A stretch of 64,000 nucleotides of DNA from Hetaerina americana. Taxonomy: Eukaryota; Arthropoda; Insecta; Odonata; Calopterygidae. Location of the stretch: positions 2,802,501 through 2,866,500 of the forward strand of contig JAKTNV010000042.1 in the NCBI GenBank assembly GCA_022747635.1, read 5' to 3'. The notes under the pieces are model-generated. The model ran no database searches, was not told the origin of the DNA, and saw only the letters and a list, made by a program, of their open reading frames with translations. Positions 10,641 through 22,621 of the stretch are shown piece after piece. How positions within the stretch are numbered: the stretch's first letter is position 1; the number at the start of each line of letters is the position of its first letter. Both the position numbers and the translations under genes were made by a program.

Positions 10641-12270
10641 CCGTCAGTAAAATAGGTGCGACCCCCGATATAAAGTATTCAACGGATATACTCGTCCAAG
10701 CAAATGTTTAAAGAGTTTATAGGGACAATGTTTTATCACATTGCAACCATTGATGCCACAGTTATTCTTAACGAAAAAATTAATACCTTTAATTTAATGC
10801 TGTATTTATTTTCGAATACTGATTGTCTACTTCAACTTAAACTGCAATACCTGAAAGTTATCCACAAATTTTAAAACTATGCATCATCTAACAGAATCGA
10901 CTTTTGTTTTTATGGATTTCAACGGAAGTGAGAACACTGCAAAGTTTTAAAAAGCCCTTACAAAAGTTTGATTTCTTTGCAATAAATACTAATCGGAAAG
11001 TCTTATGAATGGTAATTTTTTTAAAAGAAAAAATGAATGGAATAGAAAATATACAAGAAACAACTTTTTCATTTGTTTTCGATTTTGTAATAATTTTTTC
11101 CTCTTCTATTTAGCAAGAAATTTATAACGGAGGAAAGAGTTTCAGTCTTCATTTTGTGGAATTGATTAATAAGATTTATATTATTTAATAAAATTATGAA
11201 CTGTATTTAAGAATGTTTTTTTACAATCTCCGTGAAGAAATACATGATTAAATGCCTGCGCTACATTCAGCAGGCTATTTTCTATAACTATTTTCCATTA
11301 TGTAACCAAGCCCGATTGTGCAAATAAAGCAGGCTTTTACGCCTCTACTTCGCGTGCCGATGCCGAGAGTTGGTTTATTTTATATTTGAAACGCTTAAGA
11401 TTGCACATACACACACGTGGAAATATCGATATTGAAAATATGCCACGAAATTCTTCCCAGGGTTAAAGGATATAACTCATGTGCATTTGCTTAGAAGAGC
11501 ATTTTCCTTCAATCGTTGTTTTGGTTGGTCAGTTACATTTACCATAGCTATTATGAAACTATACGCAACAACGTTTTGTTACCCTGAAACATTTTCAGTT
11601 TTCATACAGATGTTAATTTAGATCTCTCAAAATATTAGAATGAACACTAAAATAAATCGTAATGATCAGAAAAGTCGTTTTTGAGAAATAATTGATCAAT
11701 ACAATTTGTAGCAGTTACGATTGCATTCATTTTTGAAAAGACCTCTATTTATTTTGCAATTTAAAATATCCTTTTTACAAGATAGTGACACTAAGCTACA
11801 GTTTATGTTTTTCAAAATCAATAGTTTTTTGATTATACACAAACTTCTTAGCAATAATGACTGTTGTTTGTCGGAGCTAAACTCTGAGATATACATAGTA
11901 GTCTTTATCTCGTCAACTTCATAGAGTTCTCCAGGTCACTAATTACTAACCAATATGGCCAATATATTTCAAATTTATTAATACTTTATAGTTTTAAGTT
12001 TGTATCATAAAATTTAGCTATTCGAAGAGCAAGGGCTCTGTAAATTAAGCGATTTTAGTCATCAGAATCAACAAACATTGGTAATTTTACATGAATGTCT
12101 TGAATAATCTCTGCTCCCAACTTTTTCCACGGGAGGGGTTTACGTGGCATCTCGTAGCACCGTAACCCTGCCGCAAATCATAACCCATCTACAAGAATAA
12201 CCGTTTCAGGTTATTTAAAAAGTTAAAAGTAGCTTAGAAGACGGCACACGTGGATATTTCCCCAAATATT
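10641..12270. other. AT-rich non-coding stretch
   Basis: Long A and T runs. No gene, element or RNA recognised. Overlapping antisense frames at 11696-11924 are chance. Confidence 0.5.
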
Positions 12271-12780
12271 TCTCAATGCGATGGCTAATGCAATGCGTGC
12301 AGTGCATCAGCCATCACCTGGGAATGGGAGAGATGAGACCTCGGAGAAAAGAGAATGAGGGAACTGAATGGAACGGTCGTGGTGGCCGTGGAATGGTGTT
12401 TGTGAGTGGTGGTCGAGGAAGGGGAAAGACGTTCCCCGCCGTGCATCTCGAGAGTCATGTATCCCTGCGCACGTAAAAACTCCTAGAGAACGAAGTGTGA
12501 AGGGAGAGAGCGAGAGAGAGAGGAATGGCGGTTTGACGGACGTTGAACAAACCAGCCCTCAACTACCTCTCACGCCTGGACAGGATATGAACGGATGGTA
12601 GGGTGTCATAGACGCCACGTAAGTTCCGAGAGAATGGGAAGCGAGGCTTGGCGATAGCTGGCGAAAGAAATTGACGCATTCGGAAATGGAAGCAAGGGGA
12701 AGAATAATGGGCAAGGAGATGAGAGACTGATAAGAATAATGTGAGAGAGAAGAGAAAGATGCTAAAAGTGGGCTAAAGAA
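12271..12780. other. purine-rich, GAGA-containing island
   Basis: GC-richer block with a strong plus-strand purine bias and a GAGAGAGCGAGAGAGAGAGG run near 12505-12524. It resembles several other islands in the window. Plus-strand frames here are basic, low-complexity and without domains. Confidence 0.3.
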
Positions 12781-14899
12781 AGTACTACCCAGTTCATGTT
12801 ATTGAATAATGGGGTATATTATTATTTACGGTTGTCCATAACAATCAATGGCAGTTATAGTGAAGGACGTTGATAAATTTTAAGAGGCACACGATTTTAG
12901 ATGCCCAACAGCGCCGCTGATGATAACGAGGCAATTCAGAAATGGAGGTAATTTCAAAAATAAAGAAGGGTAGCAGTTAACAACGGTTAAGGCGTTAATA
13001 TCACAGGAAACGAAATCTGACCGAATTTAGATTCTTCTAGATGTAATGATATAGCTAGTACAAAAATTCCTTTTTTATTTCTGTCTAAGACACATCATAA
13101 AATTTTCTTTTGGGTAAAAAACATTCCAAAAAAGGTTGGTCTACGTGGTTCTTTGCTACATACAATAGTGGAAAACTGCGATCTGATATCAAAAGTACCG
13201 ATACACATCGTCAAAAGGCTCTCTGCAGGCTCTGAATAATTTAAAATATTGATCTATTGTTTTTATTTGTTATTTCACCGTGTCTTTAAATGCCCGCCTT
13301 ATTTTCTCCAAGTCAGCGTTTTATGACTGCCTTCATTAAAGAGTGCATGCTGCAGTTGCTTGGTTAGCCTTGAGCGTCAGTTGTTATTTATTACTGCAAT
13401 TAAAAGAATACTTTCCACTCGAGCAACTTGTAGTAAAAATAGAAACTTCGTATCGATATAAAATAAAACTCTAAAACTATGGTGGGATAGCAATTATAAA
13501 AACCTGGTTCAATTTTTTTTCTCGATTGAAAACTCAGAGCATAAATTATTTCATCCATAAAGTATAATGACTGACGAACATAAAGGAGTTGATAGTAGTA
13601 GTTGGTGGTCATGAAGATATTATAAACAATTTGTACCTTATCCATATTGGATCATTCAGTTCACACCAAAAATGCGGAGTGTCAATCGATATCCGCAGTA
13701 TGACTGATTCCATAGTGCAAAATAATATGGAGAAGAGAAGTCATCACCCAGCGCTTATCTGAATTTGTTTGCAGTTCAAAAAGCGAACTTCTTCGTTTGG
13801 ATTGCCTACGGATATTTTGAAAGAGCATGTATCAATTCATGCGGTCTCTTATAAGAATTACCTAGTAATACCAGATCTTCCACAGAAACCATTAATGACA
13901 AAGGGAAAGGACGTATCGGCTCCCCCTACCCTAAACGTTTGAGATTTTTCCGTTGAGCTGAGTACGTGCTAGGCGACCATCACCTAAAAAACCAAAATTG
14001 GGGGTAACTTCGGTGGTTAGGTTTGGTTTATATAAGATGAGAAATACTCTAAAATTTCTAAAAAATCAGTCCATTTTAAAATTATTTACAGTCATATCAT
14101 GAATGACTAATTCTCTTCGTGGATTAGTCCAATTTTCGAGTGTGAATAATAGGTATCGTATCGCATTAAAAATATCACGTTGAGCACCATCATTTCTCTG
14201 TTTCAGAATAAAGTGATATTTTTAAAGAGAATTGGTGTACAAACCGGACAACTATGCGGTACGCCTCTTTTTCTCATAGGGATCCATCGTAAAGTAAACT
14301 ATTGTTAAGGATGCCTTGGCAATTCACTTCCAATTATAGATTTTTGACGCGCAACTTTAATGATGCTATACTCGATTCAAAGTGAATGTCTTACCTTTGA
14401 AATCTAGGATTCCATTTAAGGAGTAACACATAAAATTAGTCACGAACAGTAAGAGCGAACAATCGTCTTTGTCCTTGTATCAGAATAGAGCCGGTAAACT
14501 CACGCACTACGGCGAGTGATTAATTAGTCATTAAAACATTGGTTCCCATTTACGAGCCTTATCGATCGATAGAGATAAATAGCTTCGAAGATATTAAAGC
14601 ATTCCAAACGTCTGAATGGAATAAGAGCTATTCCACACGTTCTGAAGAAGATCTAACCAGACAAGACTGACATTTTTACATTGCGCATATATTTTTGCCT
14701 CTAAAGATATTTCCTATTAAATCACTTGAAATAATATATTTGCATTCCTATAACTAGAGTGAAAAATTAATAAAAACCCTAATTTTTATTACAAATGCGA
14801 CTGTATACGGTTAAATTCATTTGGACTCGGGTTGAAAAAGAATCATTCCTTATACGAAAACCACAAATCATTTTCATCCTCCGTGGAAACTTATTCGTT
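12781..14899. other. AT-rich non-coding stretch
   Basis: No recognised gene, repeat or RNA. The 81-codon minus-strand frame near 13400 has no motif and is probably chance. Confidence 0.5.
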
Positions 14900-14902
14900 C
14901 GC

Positions 14903-15103
14903 TTACTGTAATTGCGGAAATAAAGCATTCGTTAAACCACCGAAGATATGGGCAAAGGGTGTAGTTGTAGCTGAACACCAAGATGGGATTATTAAAATTA
15001 AGCCGGCGTCCAAAACGAGCTGGCTGCTAATGATCAAGCCTCTGGCAGACATCAGTGCAAGTGGGAGGACCCCAATGGCGAACCCTATGTAAGAAGGTAT
15101 CAT
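14903..15103 (-). other. exon-like block, strand unresolved
   Basis: A GC-richer block open on both strands in registers that share wobble positions. Read on the minus strand it gives a hydrophobic peptide (GFAIGVLPLALMSARGLIIS and so on). It is bounded by an acceptor-like run ending CTTACATAG (AG at 15090-15091) and a donor-like GTAAGC at its other end (about 14909). Read on the plus strand it gives a charged peptide (PPKIWAKGVVVAEHQDGI and so on), ending near a GTAAGA at 15088. I do not recognise either peptide. Openness on both strands plus flanking splice-like sites suggests a real internal exon of an unknown gene, but this is inference. Confidence 0.25.
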
Positions 15104-15153
15104 TATTTCCGATCCATTTATAGGAACTTAAGGAAGTAAAAAGAGTATCGTAT

Positions 15154-15720
15154 AGTGGGCAAAAAATAGCCCAACACGCGGTGCAAAGCAGCGGCTGCGA
15201 CCGCGTTTCTCATTCATAGCAGCGCGCGGTACCGTGTAAGTGCCCACTGCGCCCCCGATTGCTCCCTTCGCATCAAAGACAAATCACTCGTCCGAAGCGT
15301 GATTCCGGAGCAGGTTTTCCATTAGGCACCAAGCGACTTCCAATTGTTATTTACGTCCACATGATCGTGCCAAGCCGTCGTTGAGAATTAATACTTAGCA
15401 TCACTCTCGGAAACGGAGCGAGACGAGAGATGAGAGAAGAAATGTTCAATCCACTTCCACGCTTGACGCTGATTATATATTAAGACTCAATAGGCAGAAT
15501 GCATCTTTTCTTTTTACAAGAATGCATCTTCCCCAACTCCCGGAACCTTCTTGCTCCGCCTCCTTCCATCTGTCGACCCTGCATCCTACCCTGCACCTTC
15601 CTGTCTCGTGCATTCCCCGCTCGCTCACCCCCATAGCTCGTCTCGTCTCGCTTCGATCGTCCTTTCTCTCGCACTCTCATCCATCCCTACTCCTCTTTGC
15701 TTCTGTTTTGCTGCTACACT
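15154..15720. other. CpG-rich then pyrimidine-rich island
   Basis: 15154-15260 is CpG-rich and bounded by inverted AGTGGGCA/TGCCCACT arms (15154-15161 and 15241-15248). From about 15520 to 15720 the plus strand is strongly pyrimidine-rich with repeated TCTCGTCTCG-like words. Frames across it are low-complexity. It could be a promoter or enhancer region. No gene was recognised. Confidence 0.3.
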
Positions 15721-18700
15721 TTCCTCAGGATTTGAAAATGCCTAAACACCATGCACTACATTCCCAGTCTGTTTTTTTCTTGCAGAAACAGCAGCACCAT
15801 GTTCTCGCCTAAAGGAATCGTTGCTGTCATGCTGTACAAGGCAACACATTTTTTTTAATATTCTTCTACCGCTTGATTGTGCAGACCTGTCTAATGCCGT
15901 ATTCCTCCCACTTTTGGGTGAGTGCTCGAAACCTGAGAGGGGATTTTCAAGAAACCTCGTCAATTTCCACATTTCCTATCCAATAAATACGCGGTTATTT
16001 TTGTGCATGTTAACTTTCATTTTAATCATTGCATTATTTCTCGCTTCTCCTACACACATTCAAAGTTTCCTCCCAAGGGTTCTGTAATAGCGCTGGGGCC
16101 ATTCCGTCGACAACCACTCTCTCTTTAATCTCACCCTTAAATGCATTTTTCTTCCACTCCCTCTTTTCGCTAGTGATTCCACATGTTTACTGCTTAATCT
16201 CCTATATTATCATACCCATTCTCAAATAGGCAAATATACACTGTATGTAACCGTCATATACCATATACCTGGCTTATAAGTACAACCTACCAGGTAGTAC
16301 GAAAACCAAGGCACCCGTGAACATCCACCGCATGGATTTCATTATACCAAACTTAACACTAATATCTTATCCATATTTTCTAATTCCATTTTTAAATCAT
16401 CATAGTCCCTCAAGGATTGTCACATTTTGCAAGTATTGTATGTTTCATACTTGAAATCGATGAAAATATGATGTTTACTGCTCAATTACATCGTAATGAA
16501 AATCTGCAAAAATCCTTGAAATTGAAATACAGCGGGATACTACCTATTAAATGTGCATTTTTAGGTTGTGTGACCAATAATAAAGTTTTTATTCCATTAT
16601 AAACACGTGTTTCAAAAAGTGCTATATTTCTTTAGCCAAATTAGAAACCCTTGGATATATTTTCCTACATTTAAATGGAAAACCTTCTACAAATTGTCTG
16701 CTAATCATAGGGTTTGGAGCACGAAAATACTTTCAACACATCTTCAAGTTCAGCCAATGAATTTCTGAAGGGGATTACGTGACTAGCTTTGTTATTTAAA
16801 GTCAAATGAGAGAAAACCAATGAATTAATTCTCCATATTCTTCCAATCCATTAGTGTCGCTGTAATATCTGAGACGGTCCTGGCTTCAAATCTAACCGGC
16901 AACCTCAATATCTAATGGGCATTATTTTAAGGGTGCCATTTTTATTGGAAAACTCAACCGGGATGCACGAAAGAAATACCGCCATACTCCTGAAACGTGA
17001 TTTCACGCGAGGTAGACCTACCGAGTTAGCATTTACTTCCCCAAATTAAATCCACCTTTACGATTTTAAATTGTCTTATTTTTCTCCTTGTACGAGTATA
17101 ATGATCTCATCTTTCCTCAACTTTCTTCTCTTTCTTCCATATCCCTTATTTCGTTTACTTTCGGTTGAAGGATTCTGGGCCGGATATATTGACTCTAATA
17201 TTTTTTGCTCCTGTGCCATAGTTTTGGATTTTTGAACTCCCTCCAACTCTTTGAGTGTTCAGGAGAGGCTAGTAGTAGTTAATATTAATACAGGACTCGA
17301 CGCAGCTGCAAAATTTAAGTATCGAGCGGGAGGAGGTTGCTGGGTGAAATTAGGAGAGAAAAGAAAAATTAAATAAAGTAGATATGGAGTAGTGGAATTT
17401 TGAATTCTGTGGGGAAAATGTAGAAGAGGAAGGATAAAAAGCATTTTAGACATCGGCGATAGGAAATTTGAGGAACGGAACAAGGAAATGACGTATAGTC
17501 AGTAGAGTGGGGGCCAATGTGGAGCCCATAAGAACTTGTGATATTTTCGGAGACCATGTAAAAACTAATAGTTAAGCTCTCAGCCAGGATGATCACGACG
17601 TCTAGTTTTTCGATCTAAAAAGAGCGTAGAGTCCATAAATCCGAAAATTAACAGAAACTCTTCTCTCGCTTGTCTCCTCTCTTGCTTCCCGTCCCGTCGG
17701 GGAAAGAAATGTGTTTCTATAATTCACAATGTAGAAATTGTGCATATTCAGGGATGACCATTGTGTATTACTTCAAGGGTATTTTTGTACTCATAATTTG
17801 TTTCCTTCAGGCCATGGTTCCAGGCTAGGCTCATACTATCATTATGTCATTCTAAACTGATTCATTAGTGAGTATTTTCTTGCTACAGCTCCTTTATTAA
17901 TGTTCCCTCACCAAATCAGCTATCCAAAATTTTCTCAGGCCTTAACCTAGTGATTTGCCATTTTATTCATTTCATAATTGCTTTTATTTTGAAAACAATA
18001 TTATCCCGCCTAATCGCATATTTTCACAAAATGCTCCTTCAGAAAGTACACTGATATTTGCGCACCAGTGACGTCTTCTGCATTAAACGGTAGAATGCCT
18101 AGTTTCATTAAGTGTTCTCCAAGTTATGTCCGTGTGGTGAATAGAGGTTATACAGTTTATACCTGCATCAATCTACTTTTCGGAATAAATAGAACTCTGT
18201 GGTTAAGACGGCGAACAAAACTTCAAAACACGTCAACTTAACCTTCAATTTTCTTCACCGACAATCCGGTAACAACGTCCCAAGACCCCATCCAAAAGTA
18301 CGATTTTTCCTTGATCTAGAAGGAGATTGCATTGAAGAATTATTACTACTTATTTTTAATTAATTGCTCTCGCACTCTGGGTTTCCGCAAACGGATACAA
18401 GGCATTGATCTCTACAGTAATCAACTTCAAAAGGAGATATTTTGTGTGCATTTGACTGAAATTCATATTTTTACCTGTAAGTCAAGAATTTACTGGAAAT
18501 ACGCCGTTACGGACCCTAGACTTAAACTCGTTGCCATGGCATCGCTAACATTCCTAAACATTGTTTCGACTCCTCGATCTGCAATCGATTTCTGCCTCTA
18601 TCTCAATCTATCACCCGTTTCCCTCCTTGAGCATTTGCCGTGTTCTCTTGACTCATTCTCATACATTTATTCTACTTTTTCTGTTCATTTTCGAGGAAGA

Positions 18701-19659
18701 GATGAGAGCGTGTCGCAATGGATTTGGCATAACCTTCCCTAAATTTCCCCTTTGCACCACTTCATTTTCTTGCCTTTCAACATGGGCAAGTAGTACTTTT
18801 CTCCAGTAGGCCTTATAAAACTCACTTTCCTAAGACTCGATTATCCGATTCTCGCACCATCATCACCACATTTGATTCCGTTCTCCTACTGCTGCAATTT
18901 TGTTCTCGTTTTCCAAGGTAATTTCCTTATTGCATGCTTATTTATTTATTCCAACCAAGGTTTGGATTCGTTTTCCTCCTTCATCAACTCTCAGTTAAAT
19001 TGTAATGGGTTTACTAAAAGTACGCCAAACACTGGTTTTATCACGGGAGAAGAATAAGGAAGTAACAATTTACTTTGAATGAAAATATTAAACGCGGATA
19101 GAAATATCTTAGAGATTTAGATATAGATACATGCTTCTATTAAGCTCATGATAATTTACTTCGGGTCATTTTAAGGACTATGGGTTAAATTAAAAAGGCA
19201 ATACATTTTTCCACCATCGTGCAGACAATCGATGGATTAAGATGCTTAGCATAAACTAAATTTACCATCTTCTGGTTGGTAAATAATCGGGTAACTAAAG
19301 TTTATGCTACTGTATTTATCAAACCTTATACTGTTATCCCTTAGGATGTACGCATTTATAAGAAACTGATTTGGCAAAAGAGAATGATGTATTCGAGATC
19401 GACACACCAAGTTTAATTTAATGTTTCAGTTCATTAACCATAGACGTATATTCCAACATGATAGAAGACAATTTCAATGATACTTCTGTCTTCCTCTATT
19501 AATCTACAGATAATATGTTTCTCTTTTTCTAGCGTGGTCGAAAGTTCTGATTTTGCTTTTAGAAGAGTTTCACAGCTGTTGATTCGGTTGCTGCAGTTGA
19601 GAATTCGCATAGGGAAAGAATTACGTCTTCAAAGAAAGCACGGTCTTGAAATTTAATCC
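15721..19659. other. non-coding stretch
   Basis: AT-rich sequence with scattered CT-rich patches. Short frames (for example 15821-16087 and 18332-18742, both plus) lack domains and have composition like their surroundings. No elements or RNA genes recognised. Confidence 0.45.
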
Positions 19660-19665
19660 TCGCAG

Positions 19666-19942
19666 GGATAAATATCGACGAAAAATCGCCTATTCTCTTT
19701 CTCGATATACATTTTACCAGAATACTTTTACTTACGAGGATAATTTTCGTGATCGCACAAGAGCTAAGTTGCCTCATTCCAAGTTAAATCGAGACGCCGC
19801 CTCCGGCGCTTCATTTGTCTCGTCATTCGAGCTGTTAAGGCGTTCCGTCTTCTCACGAATAAATTCTGTCGTCACGAATTCTTACAAAGCCTATCACGTT
19901 TCGGTTGGGCCTTCTGCTGTCAAAATCATTGAAAACAAATGA
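19666..19942 (+). other. weak candidate terminal exon
   Basis: About 92 open codons with more CpG than the flanks, preceded by an acceptor-like TTAATCCTCGCAG ending at 19665. The frame ends at TGA (19940-19942) and AATAAA follows at once (19943-19948). There is no internal methionine codon, so it cannot be a complete gene. The peptide is basic and not recognised. It may be a last exon, a relic, or chance. Confidence 0.15.
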
Positions 19943-19948
19943 AATAAA

Positions 19949-20709
19949 AAAGTTTCATAAATGAAAATACTTTAACTCAACATCCCTTCTTTTAAAAGGA
20001 ATATAAACATCATTTTGAACGAAGTCTGTCCTAAACTCTCATGGCCATAATGGAAACTCTTTCACCAAAATATAATTACGGGAAACCAGCAGTTTCACTA
20101 AAAATTAATCTTAAATAAACTTTGAATCCTATAATAATACTATAAAAGTAATTTAGCTTGGAATTATATTTGGGATTACGTGAATACGTTAGAGGTGTAG
20201 TGATCATTTAAATGCTAAAAATAACTAACAAAAAATAATGTCTCAAAAATATGTATTGAAATATTGTACTGAAAACCCTTTCCACAAGTGTTTATATTTT
20301 ACAATTTAGTGTTCATGAATTCTCGTATCTATAAGAACAGCCATAGTATCATTGTAGTTCTTTGCTCTTAGAATAGAAATGCTTGTCCAAACAGTGATTT
20401 ATTTTATTCAAAAATGAAATTTATCTCCAAAAGCATTACCATCTATAAATCAAGGAAGGAAACCACTTCGCTTAAAAGGAAATAATCCTGCCGTCATTGT
20501 GAGAGAAAGATCCGTTTTCGAGGGTTAAACCAAAACAGAAAATTACAGAGAATGCCGCAATTAGCTCCATTTTCCTGGGTTAATGTCAACACCTTGGCAA
20601 ACAAGGGTGTAAAAACTCGTAAAAATAAACGTACACGTTCAAAGGGAAATGCTCTTACATTAAAAGCGGGGGAAAAAATAAAGAACGCATAAGAATCCCT
20701 CGCCTGCGC
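19949..20709. other. AT-rich non-coding stretch
   Basis: Nothing recognised. The 72-codon minus-strand frame at 20494-20712 has no motif. Confidence 0.45.
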
Positions 20710-21010
20710 CACTCTTATTAACGGGCCGTCGTTTTTCCTTCCTTTCTTCCTTCACCGGTGGATAAGTGTTGCTCCCCGGCCTATCGGGCGCATAAGCTGC
20801 GAGTCGCAAATTGCCGGTTGGTCGGCGCGGAGTCTGTCCGCGAGGGAGGGGGAAGCGAGAGCAAAGGGAAGATGCGTGAATGAGAGACTGAGAGGGTGGG
20901 AGTGAAATGAAAGGAGAAAGTGAAGGTAAAAATTAGAGAGGCAGGGAGAAGGAGAAAGGACAGGAGAGCAAAGGGCGAAAAACGCCTCGCGATCCCTTTG
21001 TGTGTTAAAG
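20710..21010. other. GC/purine-rich island
   Basis: GC- and CpG-rich at 20720-20850, then strongly purine-rich on the plus strand (GAGAGGGTGGGAG-type words) to about 21000. No frame of note. Similar in character to the islands at 10.2 and 12.3 kb. Confidence 0.3.
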
Positions 21011-21287
21011 AGTGCCCCTGTTTATCTTTCGAAAAGGCCAGGGTGATCTCTCTCTTATAATTTACTCAAATAATCTCAAGAAGGGTAGAAACGAGAACTG
21101 TTAAGAGAGAATTGGAGCGTTTAAAAAAAATAAAATGGAATATGTAACGAGCTAACAAGCAAAGATCCAGGTCCTTACTTCATGACTTGCATCACACATA
21201 AAAATAATGCTATGAATTTTGAGTGATTTGTAAACCTTTGTTACTAAAAGTCAAAAGGAAGAAGTTTCTTATCGATGAGTCAGCATA

Positions 21288-21315
21288 CTACCTTGATCAA
21301 AAATTTCCCGGAATT
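21288..21315 (+). repeat. mariner left terminal inverted repeat
   Basis: Starts CTACCTTGATCAAAAATTTC and is preceded by TA. It pairs with the right TIR at 22592-22619, with two mismatches over 28 positions. Confidence 0.93.
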
Positions 21316-21340
21316 TATTCAGAAAATTAAAAATACAAGT

Positions 21341-22414
21341 TTATTCATCTAAATCTATATTGTCCCCTTCAAAGTAATCCCCATCGACTGCAACACACTT
21401 ATGCCAGCGCTTGATCCAATCCTCGAAACATTTTTTATATTCGGTTTTCGGTATGTCCATCAGTGCTTCCTGCGATTTTTCCATTACTTCCTCTCGGCTG
21501 CTAAAACGCGTTCCCCGTAATGGTTTTTTAACTCGATTGAACAGAAAGAAGTCACAGGGAGCCAAATCAGGTGAATTCGGTGGCTGTTGGATGGTATTTG
21601 TTGCATTTTTCGTCAAAAAATTACGAATAATGATAGCACTGTGCGACGGTGCGTTATCATGGTGCAAAATCCACGAGTTTTCTGCCCACATTTCTGGTCT
21701 CTTTCGGCGAATTGCTTCACGCAAACGTCTCATAACGCCCAAATAATACTCTTTGTTTACTGTCTGGCCTTCTGGCAAAAATTCATGATGCACTACACCG
21801 TTGTAATCCATGAAAACCGTCAGCATTGCCTTCTTTTTTGACTGAAAACGACGTGGTTTTTTTGGTCTCGGCTCATTTGGTGAACGCCATTCACTTGCCT
21901 GATGTCTGGATTGCGTGTCGTACTCATAAACCCACGTCTCGTCTCCAGTAATGATCCTTTTGATGAATGTGGGATCGGATTCAGCCTCGCAAATCATGTC
22001 TTTTGCGACGTCAACACGGTCTCTTTTTTGCATGAAATTGAGGTCTTTTGGCACCAACTTTGCTGCTACACGACGGAAACCCAAATCATTAACCACAATG
22101 TCTTGGGCGGATCCATAGGCAATGTTCAAGTCCTCCGCTATTTCTCTGATGGTTAATTTGCGGTTATTGACCAACATTTCTTTTACTTTATCAATTTTTT
22201 CACCGACTTTCGATGTCGATGGTCTGCCACTGCGTTCATCATCTTCGATTGACTCACGACCACTTCTGAACCGCTCGTGCCACTGGTAAACGACCGTTTT
22301 TTTTAGAGAATCGTTGCCGAAACACTTTTCCAACATTTCCAACGTCCGTGCGCCACTAAATCCGTTTTTTACGCAAAATTTAATACAAGTTCGTTGTTGC
22401 AAATTTAAATCCAT
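21341..22414 (-). CDS. mariner transposase, DD34D
   Basis: A 357-residue transposase counted from the ATG at 22414 (MDLNLQQRTC). The open frame continues ten codons upstream without another ATG, so this start is chosen. It binds the element ends and cuts and pastes the element at TA sites in the nucleus. The N-terminal half holds the paired helix-turn-helix DNA-binding region, including an HTH_48-like VVYQWHERFRSG (residues 41-52) and the RSGRPSTS linker motif. The catalytic domain has TGDETW (D158), HHDNAPSH (D253) and SPDLAPCDF (D288), with 34 residues between the second and third aspartates. The family motif WVPHEL appears as LVPKDL, and YSPDLAP appears as NSPDLAP. No stop or frameshift is seen. 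The subfamily was not assigned. Confidence 0.95.
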   Translation of the reverse strand: MDLNLQQRTCIKFCVKNGFSGARTLEMLEKCFGNDSLKKTVVYQWHERFRSGRESIEDDERSGRPSTSKVGEKIDKVKEMLVNNRKLTIREIAEDLNIAYGSAQDIVVNDLGFRRVAAKLVPKDLNFMQKRDRVDVAKDMICEAESDPTFIKRIITGDETWVYEYDTQSRHQASEWRSPNEPRPKKPRRFQSKKKAMLTVFMDYNGVVHHEFLPEGQTVNKEYYLGVMRRLREAIRRKRPEMWAENSWILHHDNAPSHSAIIIRNFLTKNATNTIQQPPNSPDLAPCDFFLFNRVKKPLRGTRFSSREEVMEKSQEALMDIPKTEYKKCFEDWIKRWHKCVAVDGDYFEGDNIDLDE

Positions 22415-22591
22415 TTCTGCAATTGTAAAAAATCGCCAACACACACAGAGATAGATGTACTCTTGGCTACGTAACTTTTACAAATGTCAAGTTATGACAC
22501 TAAGATTTAAAGGGAATATCAACAACAGATGTACCAATTTAACAAAAAAAACAGAACTCAAATCGGAACGATGGGAGCGGCACACGGTGGT

Positions 22592-22619
22592 TATTCCGGG
22601 AACCTTTTGATCAAGGTAG
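22592..22619 (-). repeat. mariner right terminal inverted repeat
   Basis: Its reverse complement starts CTACCTTGATCAAAAGGTTC and it is followed by TA. It lies upstream of the transposase start, so the promoter would be expected between it and 22414. Confidence 0.93.
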
Positions 22620-22621
22620 TA

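Larger units (their letters stand above)
21286..22621 (-). mobile_element. complete mariner transposon with TA target duplications
   Basis: A 1,332-bp element (21288-22619). The ends are 28-bp terminal inverted repeats beginning CTACCTTGATCAAAA and differing at only two positions (the 16th and 17th). TA dinucleotides flank both ends (21286-21287 and 22620-22621), the target-site duplication expected of Tc1/mariner insertion. The single transposase frame is intact on the minus strand. Size, TIR length, TSD and catalytic spacing all match mariner. The nearly identical TIRs and open frame argue for a recent insertion. Confidence 0.95.

Noticed and set aside
16860..16910. B-box-like GGCTTCAAATCT
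   Set aside because: Single weak match to the consensus with no convincing A-box upstream.
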